Counted from the first letter of the stretch, positions 24,242-31,501 are shown. The stretch is DNA of 31,501 nt from Myxococcales bacterium (GCA_003159055.1 PMLH01000514.1:1-31501), one strand, 5' to 3'. A program made the numbers and translations. Notes: generated by a model not told the origin, from the letters alone.

Positions 24242-25966
24242 CTACTCCTCCTCGGATGAGCCTGGAGAATCCGCTGGCGCCGGCGCGTCGTTGACTGGCC
24301 CGGAGGACCCGTCCTCGCCTTCGCCTTCTTCAGCCTCGTGCACTGGTCCCGCCTTGCCGCCAAATGCGAGCTGAAGCGCAAGGTTGGTTTCAACGGCAAA
24401 ACCGAAGTTGGGAAGTCCCATCAAAGCGCGTGCGTCAAGCACGACGCCGAAATTGCGGGACAGGTGAACGATCAAACCACCGGTGGGGCCGAACAGCAGG
24501 GCGCCCATCGCCCGCGTGTCGGTCTTTCCAAGGGTTTTGCTTGGATCGGGGATCGGATCCGCGGTGGGATCACTCGGATTCGGCATGGTCCCCTTGCTCC
24601 CAGGCACGACCGGAAAGCGAACATAGCCGTAGCCCGCGGCGGGACCGCCGAAGAACTGGAAGTTGCCACCGGATGTGACGTCGAAGAACCAGAGGCCACG
24701 AGCGAGGGCCGCAGGAGCCCAGGTAGCTGGTTGGCCATCACGGGTGACATTGTATTTCTGGACCTGAGAAATGTACTCAAGTCTTCCCTGCAGCGACACA
24801 GCGAAGTCATCGCTTACCATGTAGCCGACCTCTGCCACCACGGTAATCAGGCCGGTCGTCGCCGTGAGGTATCCGACCTGGATGGGCCTGTGTTGGTCAT
24901 CCTTCGCCCACTCCACACCGCCGCCGGGCGCGTAGCCCCACCCCGATCCAACCCCTGCGTTCACCCAGATCGCGCCCTCGCGACGGCGGTGCAGCCCGGA
25001 CTCGTACTCCTCGGTTTTTTGTTGGCGCTTGATCTTCTCCAGGGGATCGCCCTCGGCGACACCACCACCACCGCCGCCTCCGCTGCTGCTTCCCTTCTTG
25101 CGGATCTCGATCACCGACGGACTGTCGATTTGTCCATTGGTCGCGACCTCGTTGTCGCTGCCGTCACGGGCATCGTAGTAGACTTGGATGCTTGCGCCCT
25201 TCATGACGTGAGCAGGAATGGTCGTAATCCACCATCCCTTGGCCGTGCGACGCATGGACAGTGCTTGGTAGGCTTCTGCACCTGGGGCGCGGAGGTACAG
25301 CTGAACCGCCTTCGCGTTTACGCCAGGCTTGACTGCGCAACGAATGGTCAACTCTTTGCTTGGAGGTGCTTCCTCGGGGGTCGAGCACATGAGCGGGGCG
25401 TTCATGCTGGAGGGCAGATCCGGTTCCCCGCCCCCGGCCAGCTCGGGCGTTGCGGCAGGCGTGGGTCGCGTTACCGGTTGCGCTTTGGAGGGTCGGGTCG
25501 TTGGCTCGGGTGTGGGGGTGGGCTCGGCCTCAGCCACGGCCTGGTCGAAGACCACCTTCAACTCCGCCGTTTCAATGGAAGGCGTCAGTTGAATGTCAGG
25601 GCGAATCTTCTTGGCCAGCGTGAAGTTCTGAATCGCCACCGCCTGGTCTTGGTAGCCGACGAAGTAGACAGCGCCGAGGTGCAGGTAGGTCCGCGCCGTC
25701 ATCTTGTCGTCTTCCAAGTTCGCCTGCTTGGCTTCCTTGAGCGCCTTGGTGAGCAGCTCCTTCGCGGCTTCGAAGTCCTTCGCCTCGTACGAGAGCAAGG
25801 CCTGCTTGTTTAGATCGACGATCTTGTCACGAGCCTTCTTCTGGTCGGCGGCGTGGGCGGTACCTGCCGAGGCTGCGATGGCCAGGCTGGATACACTCAA
25901 CGCGAGTGCGAGAAATCGAGCTCGGAAAATCCAGGAGCTCGACCACTCTAGTTCCTTTGTACCCAT
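24242..25966 (-). CDS. Exported TPR plus outer-membrane beta-barrel-like protein
   Basis: A 574-residue secreted protein. ATG 25966 has AGGAAGGAA upstream. The N-terminal signal peptide is long and ends AGTAHA-AD near residue 40. Residues about 45-145 form TPR-like helices (LLSYEAKDFEAAKELLTKALKEA, then TARTYLHLGAVYF). A Pro/Thr-rich linker follows, then a beta-sandwich segment (about 205-290), a Ser/Gly run (SSSGGGGGGG) and a C-terminal region of alternating amphipathic strands (about 335-540) ending in Phe-rich strands, as in an outer-membrane barrel. The tail is acidic (EAEEGEGEDG to SSEEE). It sits 15 bases after the OmpA gene. Probably an envelope scaffold; I do not recognise a named family for the whole protein. 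Confidence 0.8.
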   Translation of the reverse strand: MGTKELEWSSSWIFRARFLALALSVSSLAIAASAGTAHAADQKKARDKIVDLNKQALLSYEAKDFEAAKELLTKALKEAKQANLEDDKMTARTYLHLGAVYFVGYQDQAVAIQNFTLAKKIRPDIQLTPSIETAELKVVFDQAVAEAEPTPTPEPTTRPSKAQPVTRPTPAATPELAGGGEPDLPSSMNAPLMCSTPEEAPPSKELTIRCAVKPGVNAKAVQLYLRAPGAEAYQALSMRRTAKGWWITTIPAHVMKGASIQVYYDARDGSDNEVATNGQIDSPSVIEIRKKGSSSGGGGGGGVAEGDPLEKIKRQQKTEEYESGLHRRREGAIWVNAGVGSGWGYAPGGGVEWAKDDQHRPIQVGYLTATTGLITVVAEVGYMVSDDFAVSLQGRLEYISQVQKYNVTRDGQPATWAPAALARGLWFFDVTSGGNFQFFGGPAAGYGYVRFPVVPGSKGTMPNPSDPTADPIPDPSKTLGKTDTRAMGALLFGPTGGLIVHLSRNFGVVLDARALMGLPNFGFAVETNLALQLAFGGKAGPVHEAEEGEGEDGSSGPVNDAPAPADSPGSSEEE

Positions 25967-25981
25967 GGTAGCGATTCCTTC

Positions 25982-26980
25982 CTATTGCTGCGTGATCACA
26001 AATTCGACGCGACGATTGCGCTCGCGGCCGGCCGCGATCTTGTTGTCATCAATGGGCTGATCGGGACCATACCCTTTTGCTTGCATTCGATCACTACTGA
26101 TTCCGTTGCCGACAAGGTAGGCCCTCACAGAATCGGCTCGGGACTGCGAAAGGCGCAGATTGTAAGCCCGACCGCCGCGGATGTCGGTGTGGCCTTCGAT
26201 ACGGACCTGCATGCTGGGGCGTGCTTTCAAGACGGCTGCCACTTCGTCCAGCAAGCCGAAGCTTCGCTGCATGATGACCGCCTTCGCGGTCTGGAAGAAG
26301 ATCGCCTGCTTGAGCTCAATCTTCTGATCGGTGACGTTGATGTGCTCGAATTTCTGGGGACAGCCGTAGTTCGATGCCGGCCCGGCCTCATTCGGGCAAT
26401 GGTCGATCGCGTCAGGAGAACCGTCTCTGTCGTTGTCGGGATCGGGACAGCCATCCTCGTCTTCGAAGCCGTCCAGATCTTCTGGGTCGTTCGGGCACTT
26501 GTCGATCGCGTCTAGGATGCCGTCCTTGTCATTGTCCGGATCCGGACAGCCGTCCTCGTCTTCGAAGCCATCTCGGTCCTCGGGCTCGTCGGGGCACCGA
26601 TCGAGGCGATCTGGGATGCCATCGTGATCGCGATCCGCGTTGGGATCCACGACCGGGGGTCGCGGCTCTGGCTTGCGCTTTGGACAAACACGCTCGTCGG
26701 ACGCCAGACGAAACGCCTCCTTTGACTGCACCTGGGCGATCTGAAGGTAGTCCCTGGCGGCAAAGTATTCGCCCTTGTCGAATTCCCGTTCGGCGAAATC
26801 CGAGTTGGCTTCACCGGACGCCAGCTCACGGGGTGCGCAGCGGTAGGCGCCCTTCTCTCGGGCAGACGACAATCTTTCGCGCACCTCCGGGATCTGCTTC
26901 GCCAGATCTGATCCCGCGCAACCTTGCAGGAACAGCAGGACCGCCAACACCAGCACGGCCCGATGACTTTGCGTGGGCAC
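25982..26980 (-). CDS. OmpA-family lipoprotein with thrombospondin type 3 repeats
   Basis: A 332-residue lipoprotein. GTG 26980 is chosen because it gives MPTQSHRAVLVLAVLLFLQGC (lipobox LQGC, Cys21), lies two bases after the upstream stop and has GGAG about 10 bases before it; a TTG at 26998 is the alternative. Residues about 40-95 form a helical repeat like that of the preceding lipoprotein (CAPREL, then EFDKGEYFAARDYL). About 117-197 hold TSP3 calcium-binding repeats with a 33-residue period (DRDHDG, DNDKDG, DNDRDG). About 222-330 is the OmpA peptidoglycan-binding domain (IEGHTDIRGG, LSQSRADSVRAYL, RERNRRVEFV). It should tether the outer membrane to the cell wall. Confidence 0.93.
   Translation of the reverse strand: MPTQSHRAVLVLAVLLFLQGCAGSDLAKQIPEVRERLSSAREKGAYRCAPRELASGEANSDFAEREFDKGEYFAARDYLQIAQVQSKEAFRLASDERVCPKRKPEPRPPVVDPNADRDHDGIPDRLDRCPDEPEDRDGFEDEDGCPDPDNDKDGILDAIDKCPNDPEDLDGFEDEDGCPDPDNDRDGSPDAIDHCPNEAGPASNYGCPQKFEHINVTDQKIELKQAIFFQTAKAVIMQRSFGLLDEVAAVLKARPSMQVRIEGHTDIRGGRAYNLRLSQSRADSVRAYLVGNGISSDRMQAKGYGPDQPIDDNKIAAGRERNRRVEFVITQQ
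26425..26640 (-). repeat. Tandem coding repeat, 99-bp period (TSP3 calcium-binding repeats)
   Basis: Two clear copies and a partial third copy of a 99-base unit encode 33-residue repeats around DEDGCPDPDND. The copies differ mainly at silent positions, which suggests old duplication under selection rather than recent slippage. Confidence 0.8.
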
Positions 26981-26982
26981 GG

Positions 26983-27363
26983 TCAGAGCTCTCCACAAGT
27001 CTGGTTCGGCCTCGGCAGATCATCGGTGTGCTTGGCTTGCGCCGACTTCGCAAGGGCCGAAGCGCGCGTTGAACAGTCCTGACTGCGCCGGCCCCAGTCG
27101 ATGGCGTGCTGATAGTCGGCATGGCCAGCGTCTTCCCGAGCCTTGTCGTAGTACAAGCTCGCCTTGGTGAATTCGTACGGCGCGCACTTGTCCGCACCGT
27201 CGGCTCTTGCCTGCTCAAGAGAAGCGGCAGCACGTGTGCTGACTTCTCTCAGGTACATGACGGGCCCGCAACCGGGGAGAAGAATAATCACCAGCGCAAG
27301 CGCCCAAGACTGGCGACGGGGCGGCACGATTGGGACGGTAGAAAAAAGTCGCAATCCAGTCAA
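26983..27363 (-). CDS. Small lipoprotein with helical repeat (DUF4398-like)
   Basis: About 126 residues if started at TTG 27363. The hydrophobic stretch WALALVIILLPGC ends in a lipobox with Cys32. A GTG at 27327 would give a more typical 20-residue lipoprotein signal (MPPRRQSWALALVIILLPGC) but lacks a ribosome-binding site, so the start is open. The mature protein is mostly helical: REVSTRAAASLEQARADGADKCAPYEFTKASLYYDKAREDAGHADYQHAIDWGRRSQD. This resembles DUF4398-type envelope lipoproteins found next to OmpA genes. The CAP-x-E motif recurs in the downstream OmpA lipoprotein, so the two share a domain. It is the first gene of the four-gene minus-strand operon. Confidence 0.75.
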   Translation of the reverse strand: MTGLRLFSTVPIVPPRRQSWALALVIILLPGCGPVMYLREVSTRAAASLEQARADGADKCAPYEFTKASLYYDKAREDAGHADYQHAIDWGRRSQDCSTRASALAKSAQAKHTDDLPRPNQTCGEL

Positions 27364-27448
27364 GGAGTCGATCTCAATTGGCGGCAGGTCGTGCTTGATT
27401 GTCTAGTGGTCCTTGGTCCTTTCGTGCGGTATCGGGCAGCTGCGTGTC

Positions 27449-27465
27449 CTGACCGCAACGGTCAG
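27449..27465. promoter_or_regulatory. Perfect inverted repeat in a divergent intergenic region
   Basis: CTGACCG-CAA-CGGTCAG forms a perfect 7-bp inverted repeat in the 284-base gap between the lipoprotein operon (minus) and the 84-aa gene (plus). It could be an operator or a small RNA hairpin. Apart from this and the promoter-like elements at 27579-27608, I see nothing else in the gap. Confidence 0.3.
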
Positions 27466-27578
27466 CCATGCGGCCCGCATTCGGGTCGACAGGCCGTAAC
27501 CAGCGCCGTCCCGCCGTTCCAAAGTAGTCAAGTGTCGGTGTATGGCGCACAAATCTTCTGCAAGGGGAAGCAATGGCC

Positions 27579-27608
27579 TTGATTTGTGCTGCGTTTACGA
27601 GGTATTAG
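27579..27608 (+). promoter_or_regulatory. Possible sigma-70-type promoter for the 84-aa gene
   Basis: TTGATT (27579-27584) and TATTAG (27603-27608) are separated by 18 bases in a locally AT-richer stretch 40 bases upstream of the GTG start. Each element matches the consensus at four of six positions. Confidence 0.35.
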
Positions 27609-27647
27609 CAGTGTTTCGCTTTTCCAATTCTGTCGTCGGAGGTTCCT

Positions 27648-27902
27648 GTGAAACAGCTCATCGCCTTTCTCCTCGACCATGCGATGCTCGACTTTTCGGG
27701 CGAGCTCACGATCGATATGGTTAAGGAGTTTTTCCGCGATGAGGACAGCCCCGCCGCGCGCGCCCTCCTGAACAAGATAATGCAAGACGGCGGCGTCGAG
27801 GAGATGCAAATCACCCTCGCCGACTGTCTGCAGGACGCCCTGCGGACTGGGCTCACCGAAGACGTTGTGGGCGAACAGCTCAAGATGTACGCGGAGAGTT
27901 GA
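27648..27902 (+). CDS. Conserved-looking 84-aa protein, function unknown
   Basis: An 84-residue protein starting at GTG 27648 with a strong GGAGG ribosome-binding site six bases upstream (GGAGGTTCCT then GTG). The sequence MKQLIAFLLDHAMLDFSGEL onward is predicted helical and acidic, with amphipathic segments TIDMVKEFFRDED, AARALLNKIMQDGG and ADCLQDALRTGLTEDVVGEQLKMYAES. It has no signal peptide, membrane segment or metal-binding cluster. I do not recognise a family. It stands alone between the divergent lipoprotein operon and the convergent comEC gene, with hairpins downstream. The strong start and codon pattern make a real gene likely. Confidence 0.72.
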   Translation: MKQLIAFLLDHAMLDFSGELTIDMVKEFFRDEDSPAARALLNKIMQDGGVEEMQITLADCLQDALRTGLTEDVVGEQLKMYAES

Positions 27903-27946
27903 TCGGCGTTCCTCGGCACGGAGGTGGGGCTAGTTCGCGTGGGCAG

Positions 27947-28009
27947 CGGCCGAGCTTTGCTCGGCCCGGACCATCGCGGGAAGGTTTGGAAACCCTCCCA
28001 GGGTTTCCA
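27947..28009. terminator. Two strong hairpins between converging genes
   Basis: Hairpin 1 is GGCCGAGC-TTT-GCTCGGCC at 27948-27966, a perfect 8-bp stem. Hairpin 2 is TGGAAACCCT-CCC-AGGGTTTCCA at 27987-28009, a perfect 10-bp stem. They lie between the stop of the 84-aa gene and the stop of comEC. Neither is followed by a T-run, but perfect stems with 3-base loops at a convergent junction suggest a bidirectional terminator or mRNA 3'-end stabiliser. Confidence 0.55.
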
Positions 28010-28011
28010 TG

Positions 28012-30489
28012 TCAATCCCTAGCCCGCTCCGAACAGTTGTTGGCACAGACCACGCCTAGAATGCCAGCTGGGTCGACGATCACGGTCACAGCGCCGTCAC
28101 GATCCGTCCGCAAGACTTCGATTCCACGCCGAACGTAACGCCCGAGCGCGACCGGGCTTGGCAAGCCGAAGCGGTTGTACCGTCCCGCCGAGACCACGGC
28201 CAAGCTGGGCGACAGTGCATCGATCAGCTGGTCGCTCGATGCATGGCGACTGCCGTGGTGGGGCATCTTGACGACCTCGCTGTGCAGGCAGGTTCCCTTC
28301 TTCCTGTGCTCGAACAGCTCGGCTTCGCCGTCGTCGCCGATGTCGCCCGTGAGAAGAACCTGCCGACCGGCATGGGTCACGCGAACGATCAACGAAGCGT
28401 CGTTCGAGCCTAGCCCGGCCGGTGCGTGGATGCCGTCTTCAAGCCATGGGCTCACGGCCTCCATCACCATTCCATTCCTCTCGACCAGACTGGGCGCCGG
28501 CATCGGTATGCCGCGCTCGCCTGCCAGACGGACCAAGTCGTGATAGGCGGGATTGTTCCCGTCATCCCCGTTCTGCCAAAACGCTGCAACCGGAAAGCGC
28601 CGGAGGATCCGGAACAGGCCGTTCATGTGGTCCGGGTGCGGATGAGAAAGAATGACTAGGTCCAACCTGGTGATTCCACGCGCGCGCAACACTGGCTCAA
28701 CGATGCGGGCGCCTGTGTCGAAGCTATTGTCGTAGCGACCGCCGCCGTCGACCAGCGCCACGAAACCGCCTGGCCCTTCCACCAGCGCCGAGTCGCCTTG
28801 GCCGACATCGAGAAAAGTCACCCGGAGGTCACGGTTCCAGAGCCGTGCAACCTCGCGAGACAGCAGACCGCCCGCCGCGAGCAGGGCCGCCACCGCACCA
28901 AGGACCAGCCACCGCTTGCGACGAGAGGCGGTGCCCGCCCAAGCCTGCAGGATACAGGAAGCCGAACCGACAAGCAGCAGCGTTTCACACCAGGTCGGGT
29001 AGCGAACCAGCGCGACGGGAGCAAAGCGGCGAAAGACCTCCGCCAGAAGGAGGGCAAGTCGCGATGCGAATCCGGCGACCAGCAGCGGAAGCGCCCCAAG
29101 CCACGGATGCGCGAGCGCCAGCAGCGATCCGACCAGGCCGCACGGCAAGACCAGAAGCTCGACGATCGGCACCAAGACCAGGTTGCCCAGCGGCGCAGCG
29201 GGCGTGATTTCCCCGAAGTGATGCGTGACCAGCGGCGTCGTTACCAGGCTCGCGGCGAAGCTTGCCGAAAAAGACCGCAAGAGCCAGCCACGGATGCGCT
29301 TACATGGGGTTTGTGCGCGATGCTCGCCGTTCGGAAGCAGCCAGCGCGAAAACAGCCCAAGACCGATCACCGAAGCGAAGGACAGCTGAAACGAGACGTC
29401 CAGAAGCGCGAGAGGAGACTCGATCAGTATTGCGATGGCTGCCGACGCGATCCCGGCAGCCAGTGACACCGGCCGATTCACGATGGTCGCCCCGAGCACC
29501 ATGGCCGCCATAATGGCCGACCGAACCGTCGCCACTGCCTCGCCTGTGAGAAGGGTGTAGAACAAACATGTGGGCAAGGACAGGACCGAGGCCATGACCT
29601 TCGCAGGCACCCGTAGCGACCAGGAAGGGCGGCGCGCGCAGAGCCACTTTGCGGCGTGAAAGAAGAGCGCGACCACAACTGCGAGGTGCAGGCCCGATAC
29701 CGAGAGCACATGCGTCGCCCCCGCGGCGCGAAAGCCGTCTTCGGTCTGCTCCGGCACGTCGGACCGTTCGCCAACGACCATGGTGCGGACGAACCCGGCG
29801 GCGGGCTCTTGCAGTCGGCTGCCGATTGCAAGAGCCATGGCGTGCCGCAAACCTGCCGCCCACCTGCGGGCGCGCGCCAGTGGACCTGCAAAGCCGTCGA
29901 TTCGTCGCAACTCGCCGGGCTCCCGCACCGAGGCGACAAAATCGATCCCCTGCCCTCGGGCAAGCAGACGCGCGTCCGGCAGCCCTGGATTCGCGAAGCC
30001 GCGAGCCAGATAGAGCCGGGTCGGAAAGCGTACCCAATCGCCGGGCGCAACATCCGGAAGTCCACCCAAAACCACCAACGACAACGTGCCCTGGGCGGGC
30101 TTGCCGTCGACCTTGTCGATGGCGACGCGCAAATGACAGCGCCGCGCGGCCGCAGACGTGTGGCGACTTTGAGGTTCGGTCGCTTCCGACACAGGCTCGG
30201 CCGGGCCCGGTTCCACGTCGGCGCCCCGCACGACCTGCCCGGTCACCTCGACCCATTTGTCCTCCTGCACGGACGCTGACGCAGTGGCCAACGACTTCTC
30301 CCGCCACCCAAGCCCCAAACCGCCGACCAGAAACACGACTGCCGTCATCGTTGCCCGCGCGCGCAGCCATCCGAGAGGGACCAGCGCCGCGCTACCTGTC
30401 ACCGCCAAGACAGCTATCGCCACCGGGGTGGCCGACACGGCTACGGCGATACCCACGGCCAGCGATGCTGCCCAGAGTGCGAGATGCAT
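28012..30489 (-). CDS. comEC: DNA uptake channel protein ComEC/Rec2
   Basis: An 825-residue inner-membrane protein with the full ComEC plan. N-terminal helices (about 5-62) precede the OB-like DUF4131 region (about 75-200). The Competence domain follows, with its signature GATHVLSVSGLH (257-268) and many TM helices to about 545. A C-terminal metallo-beta-lactamase-like domain has DVGQGDS (561-567), SHPHPDH (615-621), GDIGDD and PHHGSRH. In transformable bacteria ComEC carries single-stranded DNA across the inner membrane; the nuclease-like metal ligands are intact here. ATG 30489 lacks a clear ribosome-binding site. It lies 37 bases downstream of tRNA-Pro on the same strand and may be read through from it. 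Confidence 0.95.
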   Translation of the reverse strand: MHLALWAASLAVGIAVAVSATPVAIAVLAVTGSAALVPLGWLRARATMTAVVFLVGGLGLGWREKSLATASASVQEDKWVEVTGQVVRGADVEPGPAEPVSEATEPQSRHTSAAARRCHLRVAIDKVDGKPAQGTLSLVVLGGLPDVAPGDWVRFPTRLYLARGFANPGLPDARLLARGQGIDFVASVREPGELRRIDGFAGPLARARRWAAGLRHAMALAIGSRLQEPAAGFVRTMVVGERSDVPEQTEDGFRAAGATHVLSVSGLHLAVVVALFFHAAKWLCARRPSWSLRVPAKVMASVLSLPTCLFYTLLTGEAVATVRSAIMAAMVLGATIVNRPVSLAAGIASAAIAILIESPLALLDVSFQLSFASVIGLGLFSRWLLPNGEHRAQTPCKRIRGWLLRSFSASFAASLVTTPLVTHHFGEITPAAPLGNLVLVPIVELLVLPCGLVGSLLALAHPWLGALPLLVAGFASRLALLLAEVFRRFAPVALVRYPTWCETLLLVGSASCILQAWAGTASRRKRWLVLGAVAALLAAGGLLSREVARLWNRDLRVTFLDVGQGDSALVEGPGGFVALVDGGGRYDNSFDTGARIVEPVLRARGITRLDLVILSHPHPDHMNGLFRILRRFPVAAFWQNGDDGNNPAYHDLVRLAGERGIPMPAPSLVERNGMVMEAVSPWLEDGIHAPAGLGSNDASLIVRVTHAGRQVLLTGDIGDDGEAELFEHRKKGTCLHSEVVKMPHHGSRHASSDQLIDALSPSLAVVSAGRYNRFGLPSPVALGRYVRRGIEVLRTDRDGAVTVIVDPAGILGVVCANNCSERARD

Positions 30490-30525
30490 ACTGGGTTGTC
30501 GTCAAACCGAACGAAAAAGTTGTCT

Positions 30526-30600
<75 letters not shown>

Positions 30601-30621
30601 AGGCGTTGACCTACAGAGTGC

Positions 30622-30664
30622 CCGGGCCGAAGCCCGTCCACCCTTCCCCGCCGCCGAGGCGGCG
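30622..30664 (-). promoter_or_regulatory. Two hairpins between yacG and tRNA-Pro
   Basis: On the minus strand, CGCCGCC-TC-GGCGGCG (30649-30664) is followed by CGGGC-TTCG-GCCCG (30623-30636), the latter with a C(UUCG)G tetraloop, a very stable RNA fold. They may end yacG transcription or mark the tRNA leader for processing. There is no T-run. Confidence 0.35.
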
Positions 30665-30764
30665 AAAACTATCACGAACCGAATGCGTCGCCACAAAAAA
30701 GTCCACGAACAGGAAAAGTTCTCCCCGATCGACCTCCCACCCCGCATCTGGAGGCGACCTCCCG

Positions 30765-30971
30765 TCATGCTTCGTCGTCGTCCCGGCCGGTTGGCGGCCC
30801 TGGGTCTTCGATCTCGTCGTCGGAAGCCGCAGCGACCCGGTAGCCCCCGGAAAGCCAACTTCCAAAATCGACGGAGCGACATCTCGGAGTGCAGAACGGT
30901 CGCCACTCGGCCGCCTGGGCTTCCGGCGGTATCTCGCGCTTGCAGATCGGACATCGAACCGTCTCGGCCAT
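30765..30971 (-). CDS. yacG: DNA gyrase inhibitor YacG, zinc-binding
   Basis: A 68-residue protein, MAETVRCPICKREIPPEAQA onward. The four zinc ligands are present: CPIC (C-x2-C, residues 7-10) and CTPRC (C-x3-C, residues 27-31), followed by RSVDFGSWLSGGYRV, the YacG core. E. coli YacG binds GyrB and inhibits gyrase; the role here is taken from the family. The C-terminus is an acidic disordered tail (SDDEIEDPGP, then DDDEA). An ATG two codons upstream (30977) is also possible. The start overlaps the inverted repeat CATGGT-TT-ACCATG (30975-30988). It is divergent from the M16 peptidase gene, 63 bases from its GTG. Confidence 0.9.
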   Translation of the reverse strand: MAETVRCPICKREIPPEAQAAEWRPFCTPRCRSVDFGSWLSGGYRVAAASDDEIEDPGPPTGRDDDEA

Positions 30972-31034
30972 ACCCATGGTTTACCATGCACGAGCCTCAC
31001 CCAAGCCACCTCTCGTCGTGCTACGTTGGCCACC

Positions 31035-31501
31035 GTGAGACTTGCCGTTGCCTGCTGCGTCCTAGCGGCCCTATCAGGTTGCGCTGGAAGGTTCGAAGAC
31101 GCTTCGGGTGGGCTGGTCCGCAAAGCCGATGCGAAAGGGAGACCCAAGCGCGTGAGAGTCAAGCTCGACAATGGTCTGGAGGTAATTCTCGAAGAGAATC
31201 ACGCATCTCCTGTGGTCGCGTTTCAGGCCTGGGTGAAGATCGGATCCGCGGACGAACCGCCCGAGTTGGCCGGTATCGCCCACGTCTTCGAGCACATGCT
31301 ATTCAAAGGTACGAAAAAGCGCGGCGTCGGCCAGATTGCCCGAGAAGTGGAAGGCTGCGGCGGCGAAATCAACGCCTGGACCAGCCATGACGAAACCGTC
31401 TACCACTTGGTCCTCGCTAGTCGTTTCTTCGATACCGGCCTAGACATCCTCGCCGATACGCTCATGAATTCCAGTTTCGACGCTGGCGAGCTCGAACGCG
31501 A
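31035..31501 (+). CDS. M16-family zinc metallopeptidase, lipoprotein (partial, runs off the edge)
   Basis: The first 155 codons of a gene that continues past the window. GTG 31035 gives MRLAVACCVLAALSGCAGRF, a short lipoprotein signal with lipobox LSGC (Cys16). The mature start VRVKLDNGLEVILEENHASPVVAFQAWVKIGSADEPPELAGIAHVFEHMLFKGT is the M16 N-terminal domain. It contains the inverted zinc motif H-x2-E-H (HVFEH) and the downstream EINAWTSHDETVYH. M16 peptidases are pitrilysin/PqqL/mitochondrial-processing-peptidase relatives that degrade peptides in the periplasm. A lipid anchor puts this one at the envelope. The C-terminal inactive domain is not visible, and no clear ribosome-binding site precedes the GTG. 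Confidence 0.88.
   Translation, partial: MRLAVACCVLAALSGCAGRFEDASGGLVRKADAKGRPKRVRVKLDNGLEVILEENHASPVVAFQAWVKIGSADEPPELAGIAHVFEHMLFKGTKKRGVGQIAREVEGCGGEINAWTSHDETVYHLVLASRFFDTGLDILADTLMNSSFDAGELER

Noticed and set aside
25055..25092. Trinucleotide run as a phase-variable microsatellite
   Set aside because: It encodes the SSSGGGGGGG linker. Length changes would keep the frame, and the codons are mixed, so switching is unlikely.
24338..25813. 491-codon open frame on the plus strand
   Set aside because: Antisense to the exported TPR-barrel gene, whose signal peptide, TPR helices and ribosome-binding site are clear. No motif is readable in the opposite frame.
26425..26640. Spaced repeats as a possible CRISPR array
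   Set aside because: The repeats are in frame, encode TSP3 calcium-binding loops, and have a 99-base period with no unique spacers.

Overview
The window is GC-rich and densely coded on both strands, with many GTG/TTG starts, lipoproteins, an OmpA lipoprotein with thrombospondin type 3 (TSP3) repeats, a type VI secretion block and an MshEN-domain protein without an ATPase. This combination suggests a chromosomal segment of a deltaproteobacterial/Myxococcota-type Gram-negative. That placement is inferred from gene content and base composition; no rRNA is present to confirm it. No insertion sequence, prophage, CRISPR array or integrase is visible, and no gene-free stretch exceeds 300 bases.

Region 1 (1-7039, minus strand): a type VI secretion operon transcribed right to left as tssJ-tssK-tssL-tssM-tagF, with gaps of only 10-12 bases, running off the left edge. 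It encodes the membrane complex (TssJ, TssL, TssM), the baseplate adaptor TssK and the accessory regulator TagF. The sheath, tube, spike and ClpV genes are not in view.

Region 2 (7203-10952): a PLP aminotransferase (minus) divergent from a 12-TM RND/MMPL-type transporter (plus).

Region 3 (10930-18733): a surface-polysaccharide locus. A minus-strand operon (two GT4 glycosyltransferases, then an asparagine-synthetase-like amidotransferase) is divergent from a plus-strand pair (a second such amidotransferase, then a Wzx/MATE-like flippase). The amidotransferases and the glycosyltransferases are each paralogous pairs. The likely product is a glycan carrying amidated sugars, assembled on the inner face of the membrane and flipped outward.

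Region 4 (18893-21735): a tiny acidic protein gene (minus) divergent from parA-parB (plus). Between them lie phased 8-bp repeats and a structured parA leader. parB abuts, tail to tail, an atypical endonuclease III-like gene of the COG2231 type.

Region 5 (21832-27363): an MshEN plus GAF-like protein (plus), probably a cyclic-di-GMP receptor, converging on a minus-strand envelope operon: small lipoprotein, OmpA/TSP3 lipoprotein, TPR plus beta-barrel protein, then a methyltransferase that appears to start at CTG.

Region 6 (27648-31501): an unrecognised 84-aa gene (plus), comEC (minus) downstream of tRNA-Pro(CGG), yacG (minus), and the 5' part of an M16 metallopeptidase lipoprotein gene (plus) that runs off the right edge.
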